Positions 56,358 to 64,000 are shown, numbered from the stretch's first letter. The stretch is 64,000 nt of DNA from Herbaspirillum sp. CF444 (GCF_000282135.1 NZ_AKJW01000016.1:80007-144006); one strand, 5' to 3'. Translations and numbers: made by a program. The notes: generated by a model from the letters alone, not told the origin.

Positions 56358-56526
56358 GAATCCAATCCGGGGAGGAGTTGGAGGAGACGGGTTCACTTTA
56401 TCGCGGCGCACCATGCAGCTCCAGCGAAATTACACAATGACACATCCTCAACACTTTCATTACAGCTGACGTCCGTCATCAACTTTCTGTAAAAAATTTT
56501 TACCACCCTTGCAATTCCAGGCCGCG
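56324..56526 (-). ncRNA. candidate Fur-repressed small RNA
   Basis: A predicted transcript of about 200 nt from a minus-strand promoter (TTTAGA, 17 bp, TATTAT at 56533-56538) to the terminator at 56324-56357. The promoter spacer is a perfect Fur box. The RNA holds a CU-rich stretch complementary to Shine-Dalgarno sequences (minus reading of 56368-56390, with CTCCTCC and CTCCTCCCC), a typical seed for an Hfq-type RNA such as RyhB, PrrF or NrrF. No protein of recognisable family is encoded; two tiny frames are discussed in the findings. All elements are seen; expression is inferred. Confidence 0.6.
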
Positions 56527-56537
56527 TGCACAATAAT
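56509..56537 (+). promoter_or_regulatory. promoter towards hmuS-like gene
   Basis: TTGCAA (56509-56514), 17-bp spacer, AATAAT (56532-56537). A start near 56544 would fall inside the Fur box and leave a 260-nt leader before the hmuS-like ATG at 56804. Confidence 0.62.
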
Positions 56538-56561
56538 AGATGAGAATTATTCTCATCTAAA
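56533..56561 (-). promoter_or_regulatory. promoter of the candidate sRNA
   Basis: On the minus strand TTTAGA (56561-56556), 17-bp spacer and TATTAT (56538-56533), sharing the AT-rich core with the rightward promoter. The spacer is the Fur palindrome. Confidence 0.6.
56539..56557. promoter_or_regulatory. Fur box between divergent promoters
   Basis: GATGAGAAT T ATTCTCATC is a perfect 9-1-9 palindrome close to the Fur consensus GATAATGATAATCATTATC; two more flanking bases on each side (TA) also pair. It sits on the initiation region of the rightward promoter and between the -35 and -10 of the leftward promoter, so iron-loaded Fur could shut both. Confidence 0.87.
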
Positions 56562-56803
56562 GAATTTCACTTGCGACTCGTTTGCCTGCATGCCCTGAGC
56601 GCCAACCGACATGCCGTTTTTCTTTGGATGCCACCAGGCAGCGACTTGGATATCGGCAACCCGCCCCCACATGGGTCGGAATCACACAGGACGAGCGAGC
56701 CCAAAATCACTGGCTGTCGCCAGTCTCATCGCCGTCCAGTCGCTATCCGTCGCCCTGCGACACTGCAAGGCTGTAACACCGCAATAACGAAGAAGGAAAG
56801 ATC

Positions 56804-57796
56804 ATGATGCGTCTGCGCCCTCTCGACGATCAGCAACTGCCCAACCTGACGGACGTGCAACGCATCGCGCTGCACCCGCAAGCCACGCGCCTGCATAACG
56901 AATTCGCCCCGCTGCTCAACCGCCTGGCGGAACTCGGCAACCTGACCGAAGTCACGCGCAACCCTTCCGCCATGCTGGAAAAAGACAATGTCAGCGGCGC
57001 CCTCTATGTGAAAAACGAAATCGAATTTGCGCCAGCGGAAGCCACCCACCTGCGCATCTTCTATCCGCAATGGGAACACGGTTACGCGCTGGAAGAGCAC
57101 GACGAATGCCGCGGCAGCAAACAGCACAGCTTCCAGTTTTTCGATCGCTACGGCAGCATGCTGCACAAGATCGTGCTGCGTGAAAACAACGATATCCAGG
57201 CCTTCAGGAAGCTCGTCAGCGAACACGCCGCAGCCGACCAGACTGCGCCGCTGCAACTGGCGCATCCGCGCGAAGACAAGGCGGACACCGGCAAGCAGAT
57301 CGATATCGATGCGCTGCGCGCCGACTGGGCGCACACGCACAATCACAATGATTTCATCCGGCGCCAGGAAGCCTTCGACCAGCAGCGCCTGCGCAAGCTG
57401 CGCCTGGCCGGCAAGGCATTCGCGTATCAGGTCGCCAACGATTCGGCGCGCATCATCCTGCAACGCATGACGGAATTCGGCACCGCCATCATGACGCAGG
57501 TCGGCAACGCCGGTATCGTGCAAGCCTATTACGGCAAGATCAAAAATATCGGCATCAAGGATTCGCGCCTGAAGATCATGAATTCGGGTTTCCGCATGCT
57601 GCTGCGCGAAGACCATATCGACTCGGTCTGGGTGGCGAAGAAGCCGACCACCGACGGCATCATCACCTCGTTGGAATTATTCAATCGCCAGGGCATGCAC
57701 ATCGCCAGCTTCCTCAGCAAAAAGGACAACGGCCAACCGGAGCCGCGCGAATGGCGCGAGTCCATCATGCGCCTGCTGCCGATCTTCGGCGTTTAA
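56804..57796 (+). CDS. hmuS: HmuS/HemS-like hemin-handling protein
   Basis: A cytoplasmic protein (330 aa) of the HemS/HmuS/ChuS family, which binds and degrades or stores imported heme. The two-repeat plan is seen, and the C-terminal repeat contains GNAGIVQAYYGKIKNIGIKDSRLKIMNSGFRMLLREDHIDSVWVAKKPTTDGIITSLELF, close to HemS. Length fits (HemS about 345). A good RBS (GAAGGAAA) is present. The gene is preceded by a Fur-controlled promoter, as expected for iron-starvation expression. No heme receptor or transporter genes are next to it in this window. Confidence 0.86.
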   Translation: MMRLRPLDDQQLPNLTDVQRIALHPQATRLHNEFAPLLNRLAELGNLTEVTRNPSAMLEKDNVSGALYVKNEIEFAPAEATHLRIFYPQWEHGYALEEHDECRGSKQHSFQFFDRYGSMLHKIVLRENNDIQAFRKLVSEHAAADQTAPLQLAHPREDKADTGKQIDIDALRADWAHTHNHNDFIRRQEAFDQQRLRKLRLAGKAFAYQVANDSARIILQRMTEFGTAIMTQVGNAGIVQAYYGKIKNIGIKDSRLKIMNSGFRMLLREDHIDSVWVAKKPTTDGIITSLELFNRQGMHIASFLSKKDNGQPEPREWRESIMRLLPIFGV

Positions 57797-57908
57797 AAAC
57801 AACTCCTAAGCAGCTCCTCGCACCGAGAAACTGCAACGCAGCTCCCTGCCCGAGATCGGCAGGCGCAGAACAATTACAATACCCGCAGATCAATTTAGGG
57901 AATCACTC

Positions 57909-58283
57909 ATGAGCGAACGTCTTCTCGTCATCCTGGCAGGTCTCAACATGTTCATCGCCGTCGCCGCCGGCGCTTTCGGCGCACATGGACTGAAACAAAT
58001 CCTCGACGCCGACATGCTGGCGATCTGGCAAACCGCCGTCATCTACCAGATGGTGCACGCGCTGGGCATGTTCGCCGTGGCCCTGTTGATTCCCAAATTC
58101 GGACCGACGGTACTGGGCTGGGCCGGCAGCGCGATGTTCATCGGCATCGTCATTTTCAGCGGCAGTCTGTATGTGCTGGCCTTGAGCGGCGTGCGTTTCC
58201 TCGGCGCGATCACGCCGATCGGCGGTCTCGCTTTCCTGGCGGCCTGGCTGCTGGTGGCGTGGGCGGCATACAAGGCGTCGTGA
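57909..58283 (+). CDS. DUF423 membrane protein (YgdD-like)
   Basis: A small membrane protein (124 aa) with about four transmembrane helices: LLVILAGLNMFIAVAAGAFGAHGL, MVHALGMFAVALLIP, GWAGSAMFIGIVIFSGSLYVLALS and GAITPIGGLAFLAAWLLVAWAAY. The G-A-F-G-A-H-G-L and F-S-G-S-L-Y motifs are the DUF423 hallmark. Function is unknown. The start follows TAGGGAATCACTC, a fair RBS, 112 bp after the hmuS-like gene. Confidence 0.9.
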   Translation: MSERLLVILAGLNMFIAVAAGAFGAHGLKQILDADMLAIWQTAVIYQMVHALGMFAVALLIPKFGPTVLGWAGSAMFIGIVIFSGSLYVLALSGVRFLGAITPIGGLAFLAAWLLVAWAAYKAS

Positions 58284-58312
58284 TCGTCCTTGTATCGAGG
58301 GTCGCCCCAGAC

Positions 58313-58346
58313 AAAACAAAAGCCGGCAGAGACCGGCTTTTGTTTT
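58313..58346. terminator. bidirectional terminator between DUF423 and the MCP-like gene
   Basis: AAAACAAAAGCCGG (58313-58326) and CCGGCTTTTGTTTT (58333-58346) form a 14-bp stem with a 6-nt loop and T/A runs on both sides, separating converging genes. Confidence 0.9.
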
Positions 58347-58378
58347 TTGTACATCAGGAAAGAATCATCAGGCTCAAG

Positions 58379-59086
58379 TCAAGCTGCCGCACCGCTCAAC
58401 GCCACCTTCACCAGATCGTCGATCTCGGTCGTGATGTTCGACAGCACGCCGGCCACCACCGAAAACTCCTTGCCGGCCTGCCCCGCGCGCGCCGCCACGA
58501 TGCGCGCATTGAAGGACACCATCTTGGCCTGTTTGGCGATGGTTTCGATGTCGGTCATGATGCCGCGCAACTGCTTCTTCATCAGCAACGCATGACGCTT
58601 GGACTGGTCTTCATACACGCTGGTGATCTGGTTCAGCACGCCCAGCATCGGCGTGGTGATACGCACCAGTTCTTCCAGCAGCGTCGGCGCATCGCGCAAG
58701 CTGTCGTCGATGGCGTTGAGCGTACGCTCGGCCAGGTTGATGAAATAGACAATCTGCGCATCGCCGTCGAGCTTGCCGAAATAGGCTTCGCGCACCTCTT
58801 CGCAAAAAATGCCGGGCACGGTATCCGAACCTTTCACCAGCGCCGTATGCGCGCCGCGGAACAGGGCAAGGGCCTCGCGCGCGATACTGGTGGCGCCTTC
58901 GTGGCCTTGCGACGCCAGCACCGCGTACAGCACCAGACGCTGCGAAGTAAAGCGACGGCGCCCCGACAGGTTGATCAATGCGCCGAACACCTCGCCCGAC
59001 AGCGGCTTGGTATCGGCAGCGGAAGTCGTCTCACTCTTCCCGGTATCGCTGTTTTGCACCAGCTTGATTTGCCCGGAGACCGCCAT
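58379..59086 (-). CDS. MCP-like soluble signalling protein at the end of the nitrate operon
   Basis: A cytoplasmic protein (235 aa) with no transmembrane segment or ligand-binding domain that I can see. The C-terminal 60 residues resemble the signalling tip of methyl-accepting proteins (IETIAKQAKMVSFNARIVAARAGQAGKEFSVVAGVLSNITTEIDDLV compares with N-x-L-A-L-N-A-x-I-E-A-A-R-A-G-E-x-G-x-G-F-A-V-V-A), but the hinge core E-x-x-R is changed and the CheW/CheA tip is shortened. The front half (about 30-150) is helical, with an R-R-R-F-T-S-Q-R-L-V segment. ATG 59086 has GGAACA upstream. It is 50 bp past the ATPase gene on the same strand. Function is not proposed. Confidence 0.7.
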   Translation of the reverse strand: MAVSGQIKLVQNSDTGKSETTSAADTKPLSGEVFGALINLSGRRRFTSQRLVLYAVLASQGHEGATSIAREALALFRGAHTALVKGSDTVPGIFCEEVREAYFGKLDGDAQIVYFINLAERTLNAIDDSLRDAPTLLEELVRITTPMLGVLNQITSVYEDQSKRHALLMKKQLRGIMTDIETIAKQAKMVSFNARIVAARAGQAGKEFSVVAGVLSNITTEIDDLVKVALSGAAA

Positions 59087-59136
59087 GTTGTTCCTTTCGT
59101 CTGTATCGTTCTTGCCCTGCCCGCTCACGTCCTTTG

Positions 59137-59946
59137 TTACGCCGCTTCCTTCGCCGGATGCGCCTGCTTGCGATAGAGGAATTCAAGCACCGCAGTGCGG
59201 TACTCGGAATACTGCGCATCCTGCGCCAGCGCCACGCGCTCGCGCGGACGCGGCAACCTGACGTCGAGGATCTCGCCGATGGTGGCCGCCGGTCCGTTGG
59301 TCATCATGACGATGCGGTCCGACAACAGCACCGCTTCGTCGACATCGTGCGTGACCATGACGACCGTCGACGCCGTCTTGGCGACGATCTTCAGCAACTC
59401 GTCTTGCAAGTGCGCGCGGGTCAAGGCATCCAGCGCGCCGAACGGTTCATCCATCAGCAAGACCTTGGGCTCCATCGCCAGCGCGCGGGCGATGCCGACG
59501 CGCTGCTTCATGCCGCCGGAAATCTCGTTCGGGCGCTTGCTCTCGGCGGCGGTCAGACCGACCAGCGCCAGCGTGGCGCGCGTGCGGTCGCGCAGTTGAT
59601 GCCGATTTTCCGTGGCACCGAAGACGCGCTCCACGCCGAGATAAATGTTCTCGAAGCAGGTCAGCCACGGCAGCAGGGAATGGTTCTGGAACACCACCGA
59701 ACGTTCCGGCGACGGACCGGCGATTTCTCGGTTGGCGCACAGAAGCAGACCGTCGCTGGGCTTGAGCAAACCGGCGATCAGGTTCAGCAGCGTCGACTTG
59801 CCGCAACCGGAGTGGCCGATCAGGGTGATGAACTCGCCCTTCTGCACCGTCAGCTTGATGTCGCGCAGCGCATGGAACGCGCCCTTCTTGGTATGGAATA
59901 CCATCTCGACGTCGTTGATTTCGATAAATTTGTTCATCGCTTCCAT
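59137..59946 (-). CDS. nrtD: nitrate ABC transporter ATP-binding protein
   Basis: ATPase (269 aa) with Walker [19 protein letters not shown], signature [15 protein letters not shown], Walker [13 protein letters not shown] and the switch [17 protein letters not shown]. The N-terminal [28 protein letters not shown] and the [16 protein letters not shown] loop are typical of NrtC/NrtD nitrate or cyanate importers. Its partner permease is 55 bp upstream. Confidence 0.93.
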   Translation of the reverse strand: MEAMNKFIEINDVEMVFHTKKGAFHALRDIKLTVQKGEFITLIGHSGCGKSTLLNLIAGLLKPSDGLLLCANREIAGPSPERSVVFQNHSLLPWLTCFENIYLGVERVFGATENRHQLRDRTRATLALVGLTAAESKRPNEISGGMKQRVGIARALAMEPKVLLMDEPFGALDALTRAHLQDELLKIVAKTASTVVMVTHDVDEAVLLSDRIVMMTNGPAATIGEILDVRLPRPRERVALAQDAQYSEYRTAVLEFLYRKQAHPAKEAA

Positions 59947-60001
59947 CAGGATTTCCTTCTCTGCTTCGACTGCTTCATTGTTCGGAAGAGGTATCGCCGG
60001 C

Positions 60002-60916
60002 TCAGGTGCTGACCTGTTCGTAGGTGAAGGCCTTGGCCAGCGCCACCAGCAGTTGCTCCAGGATCAGCCCCACCACGCCGATCACGACGATGGCGATGAT
60101 GATGTGCGGCACGTTCAGGTTGTTCCACTCGTCCCAGACCCAGAAGCCGATACCCACGCCGCCGGTCAGCATCTCCGCCGCGACGATCACCAGCCACGCG
60201 GTGCCGATGGCCAGACGCACGCCGGTCAGCATGTAAGGCAAGACGGACGGAAACAGGATCTTGGTCAGGATCTTCCATTCGGACAGATTCAGCACGCGCG
60301 CCACGTTCATGTAATCCTGCGGCACACGCTGCACGCCGACGGCGGTGTTGATGATCATCGGCCAGATCGAGCAGATGAAGATCGACCAGATCGCCGCCGG
60401 GTTGGCCGATTTGAACACCAGCAGGCCGATCGGCAGCCAGGCCAGCGGCGACACCGGCTTGAGCAGGCTGATGATGGGACCGAACATGCCCGATAAAAAA
60501 CGGACGCGACCGATCAGGAAACCCAGCGGAATCCCCACCAGCGCCGCCAGACCGAAGCCGATCGCCACGCGTTGCAGCGACGCCAGCACGTTCCAGCCTA
60601 TGCCCTGATCGTTCGGACCGGCACGGTAGAACGGATCGGAAAACAGCTTGATCGCTTCCTGCAAGGTCACCAGCGGCGTCGGGAAATTACCGGTCTTGGC
60701 GGCGATGATCTGCCATACCAGCACCAGGAAAGCGAGGCCGGTCAGCGGCGGCAATACCTTCATCAGCAAGCCTGCCATCAGCGGCGATTTTTTCGCCTGC
60801 TTCGGCTTCGATTTCACGGCCGGCGCCTCCGCGCTTTTTGCCGGCGCGGCAGCAGCGACGGCTGTCGCCGCCGGCTTCGGTTTTTCATTCATCATCGTTT
60901 CCATGACTGCGCTCAT
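60002..60916 (-). CDS. nrtB: nitrate ABC transporter permease
   Basis: Permease (304 aa) of the NrtB type. An Ala/Lys-rich N-terminal tail (about 1-45) is followed by six transmembrane segments; the EAA-like coupling loop is seen as [64 protein letters not shown] is characteristic. ATG 60916 follows AAGGAATCGAT; a longer frame of 38 residues runs into nrtA and is unlikely. It lies 50 bp after nrtA. Confidence 0.92.
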   Translation of the reverse strand: MSAVMETMMNEKPKPAATAVAAAAPAKSAEAPAVKSKPKQAKKSPLMAGLLMKVLPPLTGLAFLVLVWQIIAAKTGNFPTPLVTLQEAIKLFSDPFYRAGPNDQGIGWNVLASLQRVAIGFGLAALVGIPLGFLIGRVRFLSGMFGPIISLLKPVSPLAWLPIGLLVFKSANPAAIWSIFICSIWPMIINTAVGVQRVPQDYMNVARVLNLSEWKILTKILFPSVLPYMLTGVRLAIGTAWLVIVAAEMLTGGVGIGFWVWDEWNNLNVPHIIIAIVVIGVVGLILEQLLVALAKAFTYEQVST

Positions 60917-60965
60917 ATCGATTCCTTCACTCAGTACTGCAACAAAGACATGTGCCGATGCATGC

Positions 60966-62246
60966 TCAGGTCTTGATCTTGAACGAGGCGGCGTAGGCTT
61001 TCGGATTCTTGCCGTCCCACACAGTGCCATCCATCAGCTTGGAGGTCCGCATCGGATCCTTCGGAATGCTGGTCTTGGTCATGGCGGCGGCTTCCTTGTA
61101 CAGGTCGATCTGATTGACCGACCTGGCTACGGCCAGGTAGTCCGGATCGTCCTTGAGCAAACCCCAGCGGCGATGCTGCGTCATGAACCACATGCCGTCC
61201 GACAGATACGGGAAGTTGACCGCGCCATCGTTGTAGAACTTCATGTAGTTCGGATCGTCCCAGGTCTTGCCGAGACCGTTCTGGTAGCGGCCCATGATGC
61301 GTTGGTCGATGACGTCCTTGCTGGTGTTGACATAGGACTTGTCGGCGATGACTTCTGCCATCTTGTTCTTGTTGGCCAGCGACGCGTCGATCCATTTGCC
61401 GGCGTCGAGGATCGCGGCCATCATGGCGCGGCAGGTGTTCGGGTTTTTCTTGACGAAGTCGAGCGAGGTGCCCAGGACTTTTTCCGGATGGTCTTTCCAG
61501 ATGTCCTGCGTGGTGGTCGCGGTGATGCCGACGCCGTCGACGATGGCGCGATGGCCCCACGGTTCGCCAACGCAGAAACCGTCCATGTTGCCCACGCGCA
61601 TATTGGCGACCATCTGCGGCGGCGGCACGGTAATGACCTTGGCGTCCTTCATCGGATTGACGCCGTTGGCCGCCAGCCAGTAGTACAACCACATCGCGTG
61701 CGTGCCGGTCGGGAAAGTCTGGGCAAAGGTGTATTCGCGCTTGTCGGTTTGCATCAGCCTGGCCAGCGACGGACCGTCGACGCCGCCCTTGTCGGCGACC
61801 TTCTTCGACAGCGTGATGGCCTGGCCGTTGTTGTTGAGGTTCATCAGCACGGCCATGTCTTTCTTCTGGCCGCCGATGCCCATCTGCACGCCATAGATAA
61901 GGCCGTACAGGACGTGCGCCGCGTCAAGTTCGCCGTTGGTCAGCTTGTCGCGCACGCCGGCCCAGGAGGCTTCCTTGCTGGGCACGATCTTGATGCCATA
62001 CTTCTTGTCGAACCCGAGCACCGAGGCCATCACCACGGAAGCGCAATCGGTCAGCGGGATGAAACCGATCTTCACTTCTTCTTTTTCCGGCTTGTCCGAG
62101 CCGGCTGCCCAGGCTCCTCCGGTGGCTAATCCCAACATGGTCGCTCCTGTTGCAAGTCCTGCGGTCTGAATCAATTGACGACGCTTGAAATCCACTTCCT
62201 CGACAGCTGCCGCGGCCTTGCTCGCTTGTTGCTCTTTGAATTCCAT
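60966..62246 (-). CDS. nrtA: nitrate-binding protein with Tat signal
   Basis: NrtA-type binding protein (426 aa). A twin-arginine signal (D-F-K-R-R-Q-L-I-Q-T-A-G-L-A, residues 19-48) exports it folded. The mature part has KIGFIPLTDCASVVMASVLGFDKKYGIKI, the SKEASWAGVRDKLTNGELDAAHVLYGLIYGVQMGI block, GHRAIVDGVGITATTTQDIW and MVANMRVGNMDGFCVGEPW that mark the nitrate/NasS/NrtA family. Translation starts 20 bases after a terminator-type hairpin, so expression depends on antitermination by NasT. Confidence 0.93.
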   Translation of the reverse strand: MEFKEQQASKAAAAVEEVDFKRRQLIQTAGLATGATMLGLATGGAWAAGSDKPEKEEVKIGFIPLTDCASVVMASVLGFDKKYGIKIVPSKEASWAGVRDKLTNGELDAAHVLYGLIYGVQMGIGGQKKDMAVLMNLNNNGQAITLSKKVADKGGVDGPSLARLMQTDKREYTFAQTFPTGTHAMWLYYWLAANGVNPMKDAKVITVPPPQMVANMRVGNMDGFCVGEPWGHRAIVDGVGITATTTQDIWKDHPEKVLGTSLDFVKKNPNTCRAMMAAILDAGKWIDASLANKNKMAEVIADKSYVNTSKDVIDQRIMGRYQNGLGKTWDDPNYMKFYNDGAVNFPYLSDGMWFMTQHRRWGLLKDDPDYLAVARSVNQIDLYKEAAAMTKTSIPKDPMRTSKLMDGTVWDGKNPKAYAASFKIKT

Positions 62247-62265
62247 CGCGTTTCCCCATTCAGCA

Positions 62266-62318
62266 AATAAAAAAGGCGTCCCTTCAGCACGCGTTGAAGC
62301 ATGCTGAAAGACGCCTTT
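62266..62318 (-). terminator. attenuator hairpin directly before nrtA
   Basis: AAAGGCGTC/GACGCCTTT outer arms with inner TTCAGCA/TGCTGAA around a 12-nt loop, and on the minus strand T6. It lies 20 bases before the nrtA ATG, so by default transcripts end here. The 5' arm is also part of the second ANTAR hairpin at 62308-62323. Confidence 0.9.
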
Positions 62319-62347
62319 GTCTTGGATGGTCCAACCGCCATTGGTCG
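62308..62347 (-). promoter_or_regulatory. ANTAR target RNA: two hexaloop hairpins in the nrtA leader
   Basis: On the minus strand hairpin P1 (62347-62332) is CGACC-AATGGC-GGTTG, and P2 (62323-62308) is AAGAC-AAAGGC-GTCTT; both have 5-bp stems and hexaloops with A at position 1 and G at position 4. They are 8 nt apart. P2 overlaps the terminator arm AAAGGCGTC, so P2 and the terminator cannot form together. This is the antitermination architecture of ANTAR proteins such as NasR, AmiR and NasT, whose gene lies just upstream. Confidence 0.85.
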
Positions 62348-62582
62348 AACCGTTCGATGCGCAAACCTTGCGCTATACCGACGGTTCAGCAAAGAGCGTG
62401 CCAAGCGGGCCGAAAACTCGCGAAAACCGCGTCGCTACGCTATGAAAGAGGTGGAAGAGATGATGGCAGAAGATCACCGCCCAGCAGCAGGAAGCGGACG
62501 ACCGGCGCACCGCGTTTGTGCTGCGCACCAATTTGGCGGTGCATGATTGCGGCGGGAGATCGGTGCGATGGAAGAAAAAATG

Positions 62583-63206
62583 TCAGCCGAGCAAGTCTTC
62601 GACATCCAGCAAACGCTGGGCGATTTCGGAAAGTTTGAGGTTCTTGTTCATGGCCATGCTGCGCAGTTTTTGATAGGCCTGTTCTTCCGACAGCTTGTGT
62701 CTGGCCATCAGCACGCCCTTGGCGCGCTCGACAAGCTTGCGCTCGGCCAGCTTGAGCTTGGTGTCGGAGAGTTCGGTGAGCAACTTCTGTTCCTGGCGGA
62801 AACGCGCCAACGCCACGTCCAGCACCGGTTTGATGCGCTCCGATTGCAGGCCGGCCACGATATAGGCGGTGACGCCTGCTTCCATCGCCGCTTCCATGGT
62901 GGAGGTGGTGTCGTCTTCGGTGAACATGACGATGGGACGGCGCTCATCGCGTGTAGTGATGACGATGTGTTCCAGCACGTCGCGCGCATCGGACTCGGCG
63001 TCGATGATGATCATGTCGGGCTGCAGTTGGGCGATGCGCTCCGGCAGATAGAGATCGGCGGGCAGCGAGGCAATGATGTTGTAGCCGGCTTCCAGCAAAC
63101 CGATGCGCAAAGCCTTCCCACGCTCCGCCTGTTCGTGCAGTGCGGTGTCGGTTTCATCGGCATGATCGATGATGGTGTTGACGACAACGATGCGTAAGTT
63201 GCGCAT
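62583..63206 (-). CDS. nasT: ANTAR-domain antiterminator NasT
   Basis: NasT (207 aa): a receiver-like domain (about 1-135) and a C-terminal ANTAR RNA-binding domain (about 145-205, ERKLVERAKGVLMARHKLSEEQAYQKLRSMAMNKNLKLSEIAQRLL). Asp69 (M-I-I-I-D-A) matches the usual phosphoacceptor, but the conserved Lys is missing (GVTAYIVAGL), so it is a pseudo-receiver. An acidic insertion after the first strand (DHADETDTALHEQAERG) is unusual. ATG 63206 is preferred. NasT in other bacteria is inhibited by NasS and released by nitrate; no nasS is visible here. Confidence 0.9.
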   Translation of the reverse strand: MRNLRIVVVNTIIDHADETDTALHEQAERGKALRIGLLEAGYNIIASLPADLYLPERIAQLQPDMIIIDAESDARDVLEHIVITTRDERRPIVMFTEDDTTSTMEAAMEAGVTAYIVAGLQSERIKPVLDVALARFRQEQKLLTELSDTKLKLAERKLVERAKGVLMARHKLSEEQAYQKLRSMAMNKNLKLSEIAQRLLDVEDLLG

Positions 63207-63640
63207 GTGTGGTTCCAATGTTCGCCTGGACATCGTAAATCGATTCTGAACTCGTTGCGGGTCTGTGTGTTGTGTGTTGCTTGTTGCTACTGCTGCATCC
63301 CTGACAAATGCAGCCGGGCGAATAGTAACCCATTTGCTGCGAGCGCACACTTTATATCACTTCATGAGGTATTTCAGCCCTCCCCCATCCCTTGCTGCAC
63401 CTGATCTCCCATAGCGAAGCGTGCAATTCCCGGCAAGCAAAAATCAAACCAGAAATCCGGCAGGCGCCAACGCCGGGATAGCACAATCCTACTCCCCGGC
63501 TCGCCTTTTCCTACAGGAAATTGAGGCGCACGCCTATCTACCGCAACGGTGGCGATGGCTAACATCCATTGCATCATCTCCTGCTTTTTGCAGGTGAATC
63601 CGACGCCGCACTTGCCCCAATCAGCTAGGAGGAGACCCAC
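63207..63640. other. divergent intergenic region between nasT and an outer-membrane protein gene
   Basis: A 434-bp gap. A CTGCAT/ATGCAG inverted repeat (63293-63313) and an AT-rich stretch TTTATATCACTTCATG near 63350 may mark the nasT promoter region. The right half has no obvious promoter; an AGGAGGAG RBS lies just before 63641. No RNA gene was recognised. Confidence 0.4.
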
Positions 63641-64000
63641 ATGTTCCGCCGCACACGTACATCGCCCACTGTCAGAAAAACTGTGCAATTCGCCACCTAT
63701 CTCGCTGCAGGCAGTGCACTGGCGCTGACATCGGCGAACGTGCTGGCCGATCCATCGCCGGCGCTTGACCGATTCAGCTTGTCGGCAGGAGCCTACTATG
63801 TCGACCCGACGTTTCGCGTGAACGCCAATACGCAATATGGCAATTTCCAGTCCGGCGACATCGATCGCGATCGCACCACCCTGCCGCGCGTGCGCGCCGA
63901 GCTATTGCTATTCGACAGCCAGGGCTTGTCCTTCGATTACTTCACCTACAAGAAAAATAATAGCGGCGCCATCGACAGATCGGCGCCGATCGGCAGGGGG
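63641..64000 (+). CDS. outer-membrane OmpW/porin-like protein, 5' part
   Basis: The first 120 residues of an exported protein, open at the window edge. A signal peptide of about 36 residues (R-R-T-R-T-S ... LAAGSALALTSANVLA) is followed by alternating residues of beta strands (RFSLSAGAYYVDPTFRVNAN, PRVRAELLLFDSQGLSFDYFTY), as in OmpW-like or other barrel proteins. The RBS AGGAGGAG is very strong. Family assignment needs the missing C-terminal part. Confidence 0.65.
   Translation, partial: MFRRTRTSPTVRKTVQFATYLAAGSALALTSANVLADPSPALDRFSLSAGAYYVDPTFRVNANTQYGNFQSGDIDRDRTTLPRVRAELLLFDSQGLSFDYFTYKKNNSGAIDRSAPIGRG

Noticed and set aside
56571..56807. 78-codon frame upstream of the hmuS-like gene, overlapping its ATG
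   Set aside because: TTG start without RBS and no protein-like composition; treated as leader. It also does not resemble HemP/HmuP.
1..64000. CRISPR arrays, insertion sequences or prophage genes
   Set aside because: No regularly spaced repeats, transposase-like or phage-like proteins were found in either strand.

Overview
The window looks like chromosome of a betaproteobacterium of the Oxalobacteraceae (Herbaspirillum/Collimonas type). The evidence is the high GC, the Entner-Doudoroff set eda-edd // pgi-zwf-hexR, the run gyrA-serC-pheA-hisC-tyrA-aroA-cmk-rpsA-ihfB-lapA-lapB, and the tmRNA tag ANDNSYAQAA. Genus placement is inference from gene content. I see no phage, plasmid, IS or CRISPR; nearly everything is core chromosome.

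Layout. 1-8630: hexose phosphate catabolism (eda, edd on minus; pgi, zwf, hexR, an AGE-family epimerase and tal on plus), with two HexR-type operators between edd and pgi. 8650-13480: a DUF3597 gene, a NitT/TauT-type ABC importer and a CaiB/BaiF CoA-transferase. 13600-17020: dnaX-ybaB-yciI-like-recR. 17130-24860: manC, a GAF-GGDEF diguanylate cyclase, comEA-like, hldA, udg, lapB, lapA, ihfB (envelope and LPS genes). 24860-36100: rpsA, cmk, aroA, tyrA, hisC, pheA, serC, gyrA (aromatic amino acid and serine synthesis plus translation and replication functions). 36400-43450: two OmpA-family genes, ubiG, a gph-type phosphatase and a giant DUF748/AsmA-like protein. 43530-44280: tmRNA followed by a duplicated terminator-associated repeat. 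44280-49470: LprI-like protein, alkA, zapB, zapA, 6S RNA, nrdR, glyA. 49900-55950: an SDR, then ybgC-tolQ-tolR-tolA-tolB-pal-cpoB. 56015-58380: tRNA-Lys, a Fur-controlled divergent region with a candidate sRNA, hmuS-like, DUF423. 58379-63210: nitrate ABC transporter (nrtA, nrtB, nrtD), an MCP-like soluble protein and the ANTAR regulator nasT. 63641-64000: start of an outer-membrane protein gene.

The strongest regulatory signals are these: (i) a perfect Fur palindrome covering back-to-back promoters, one towards hmuS and one towards a roughly 200-nt RNA that ends in an intrinsic terminator and carries a CU-rich anti-Shine-Dalgarno stretch; (ii) a complete ANTAR target in the nrtA leader, with two 5-bp hairpins whose hexaloops have A at position 1 and G at position 4, the second overlapping a strong terminator; (iii) an A9 slippery run in dnaX where slipping either way ends the protein almost at once, a probable route to a short gamma-like clamp-loader subunit; (iv) HexR operators on both sides of the edd/pgi gap; (v) an imperfect tandem repeat behind tmRNA. 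Coordinates were read by eye from the sequence; no database search or folding programme was run.
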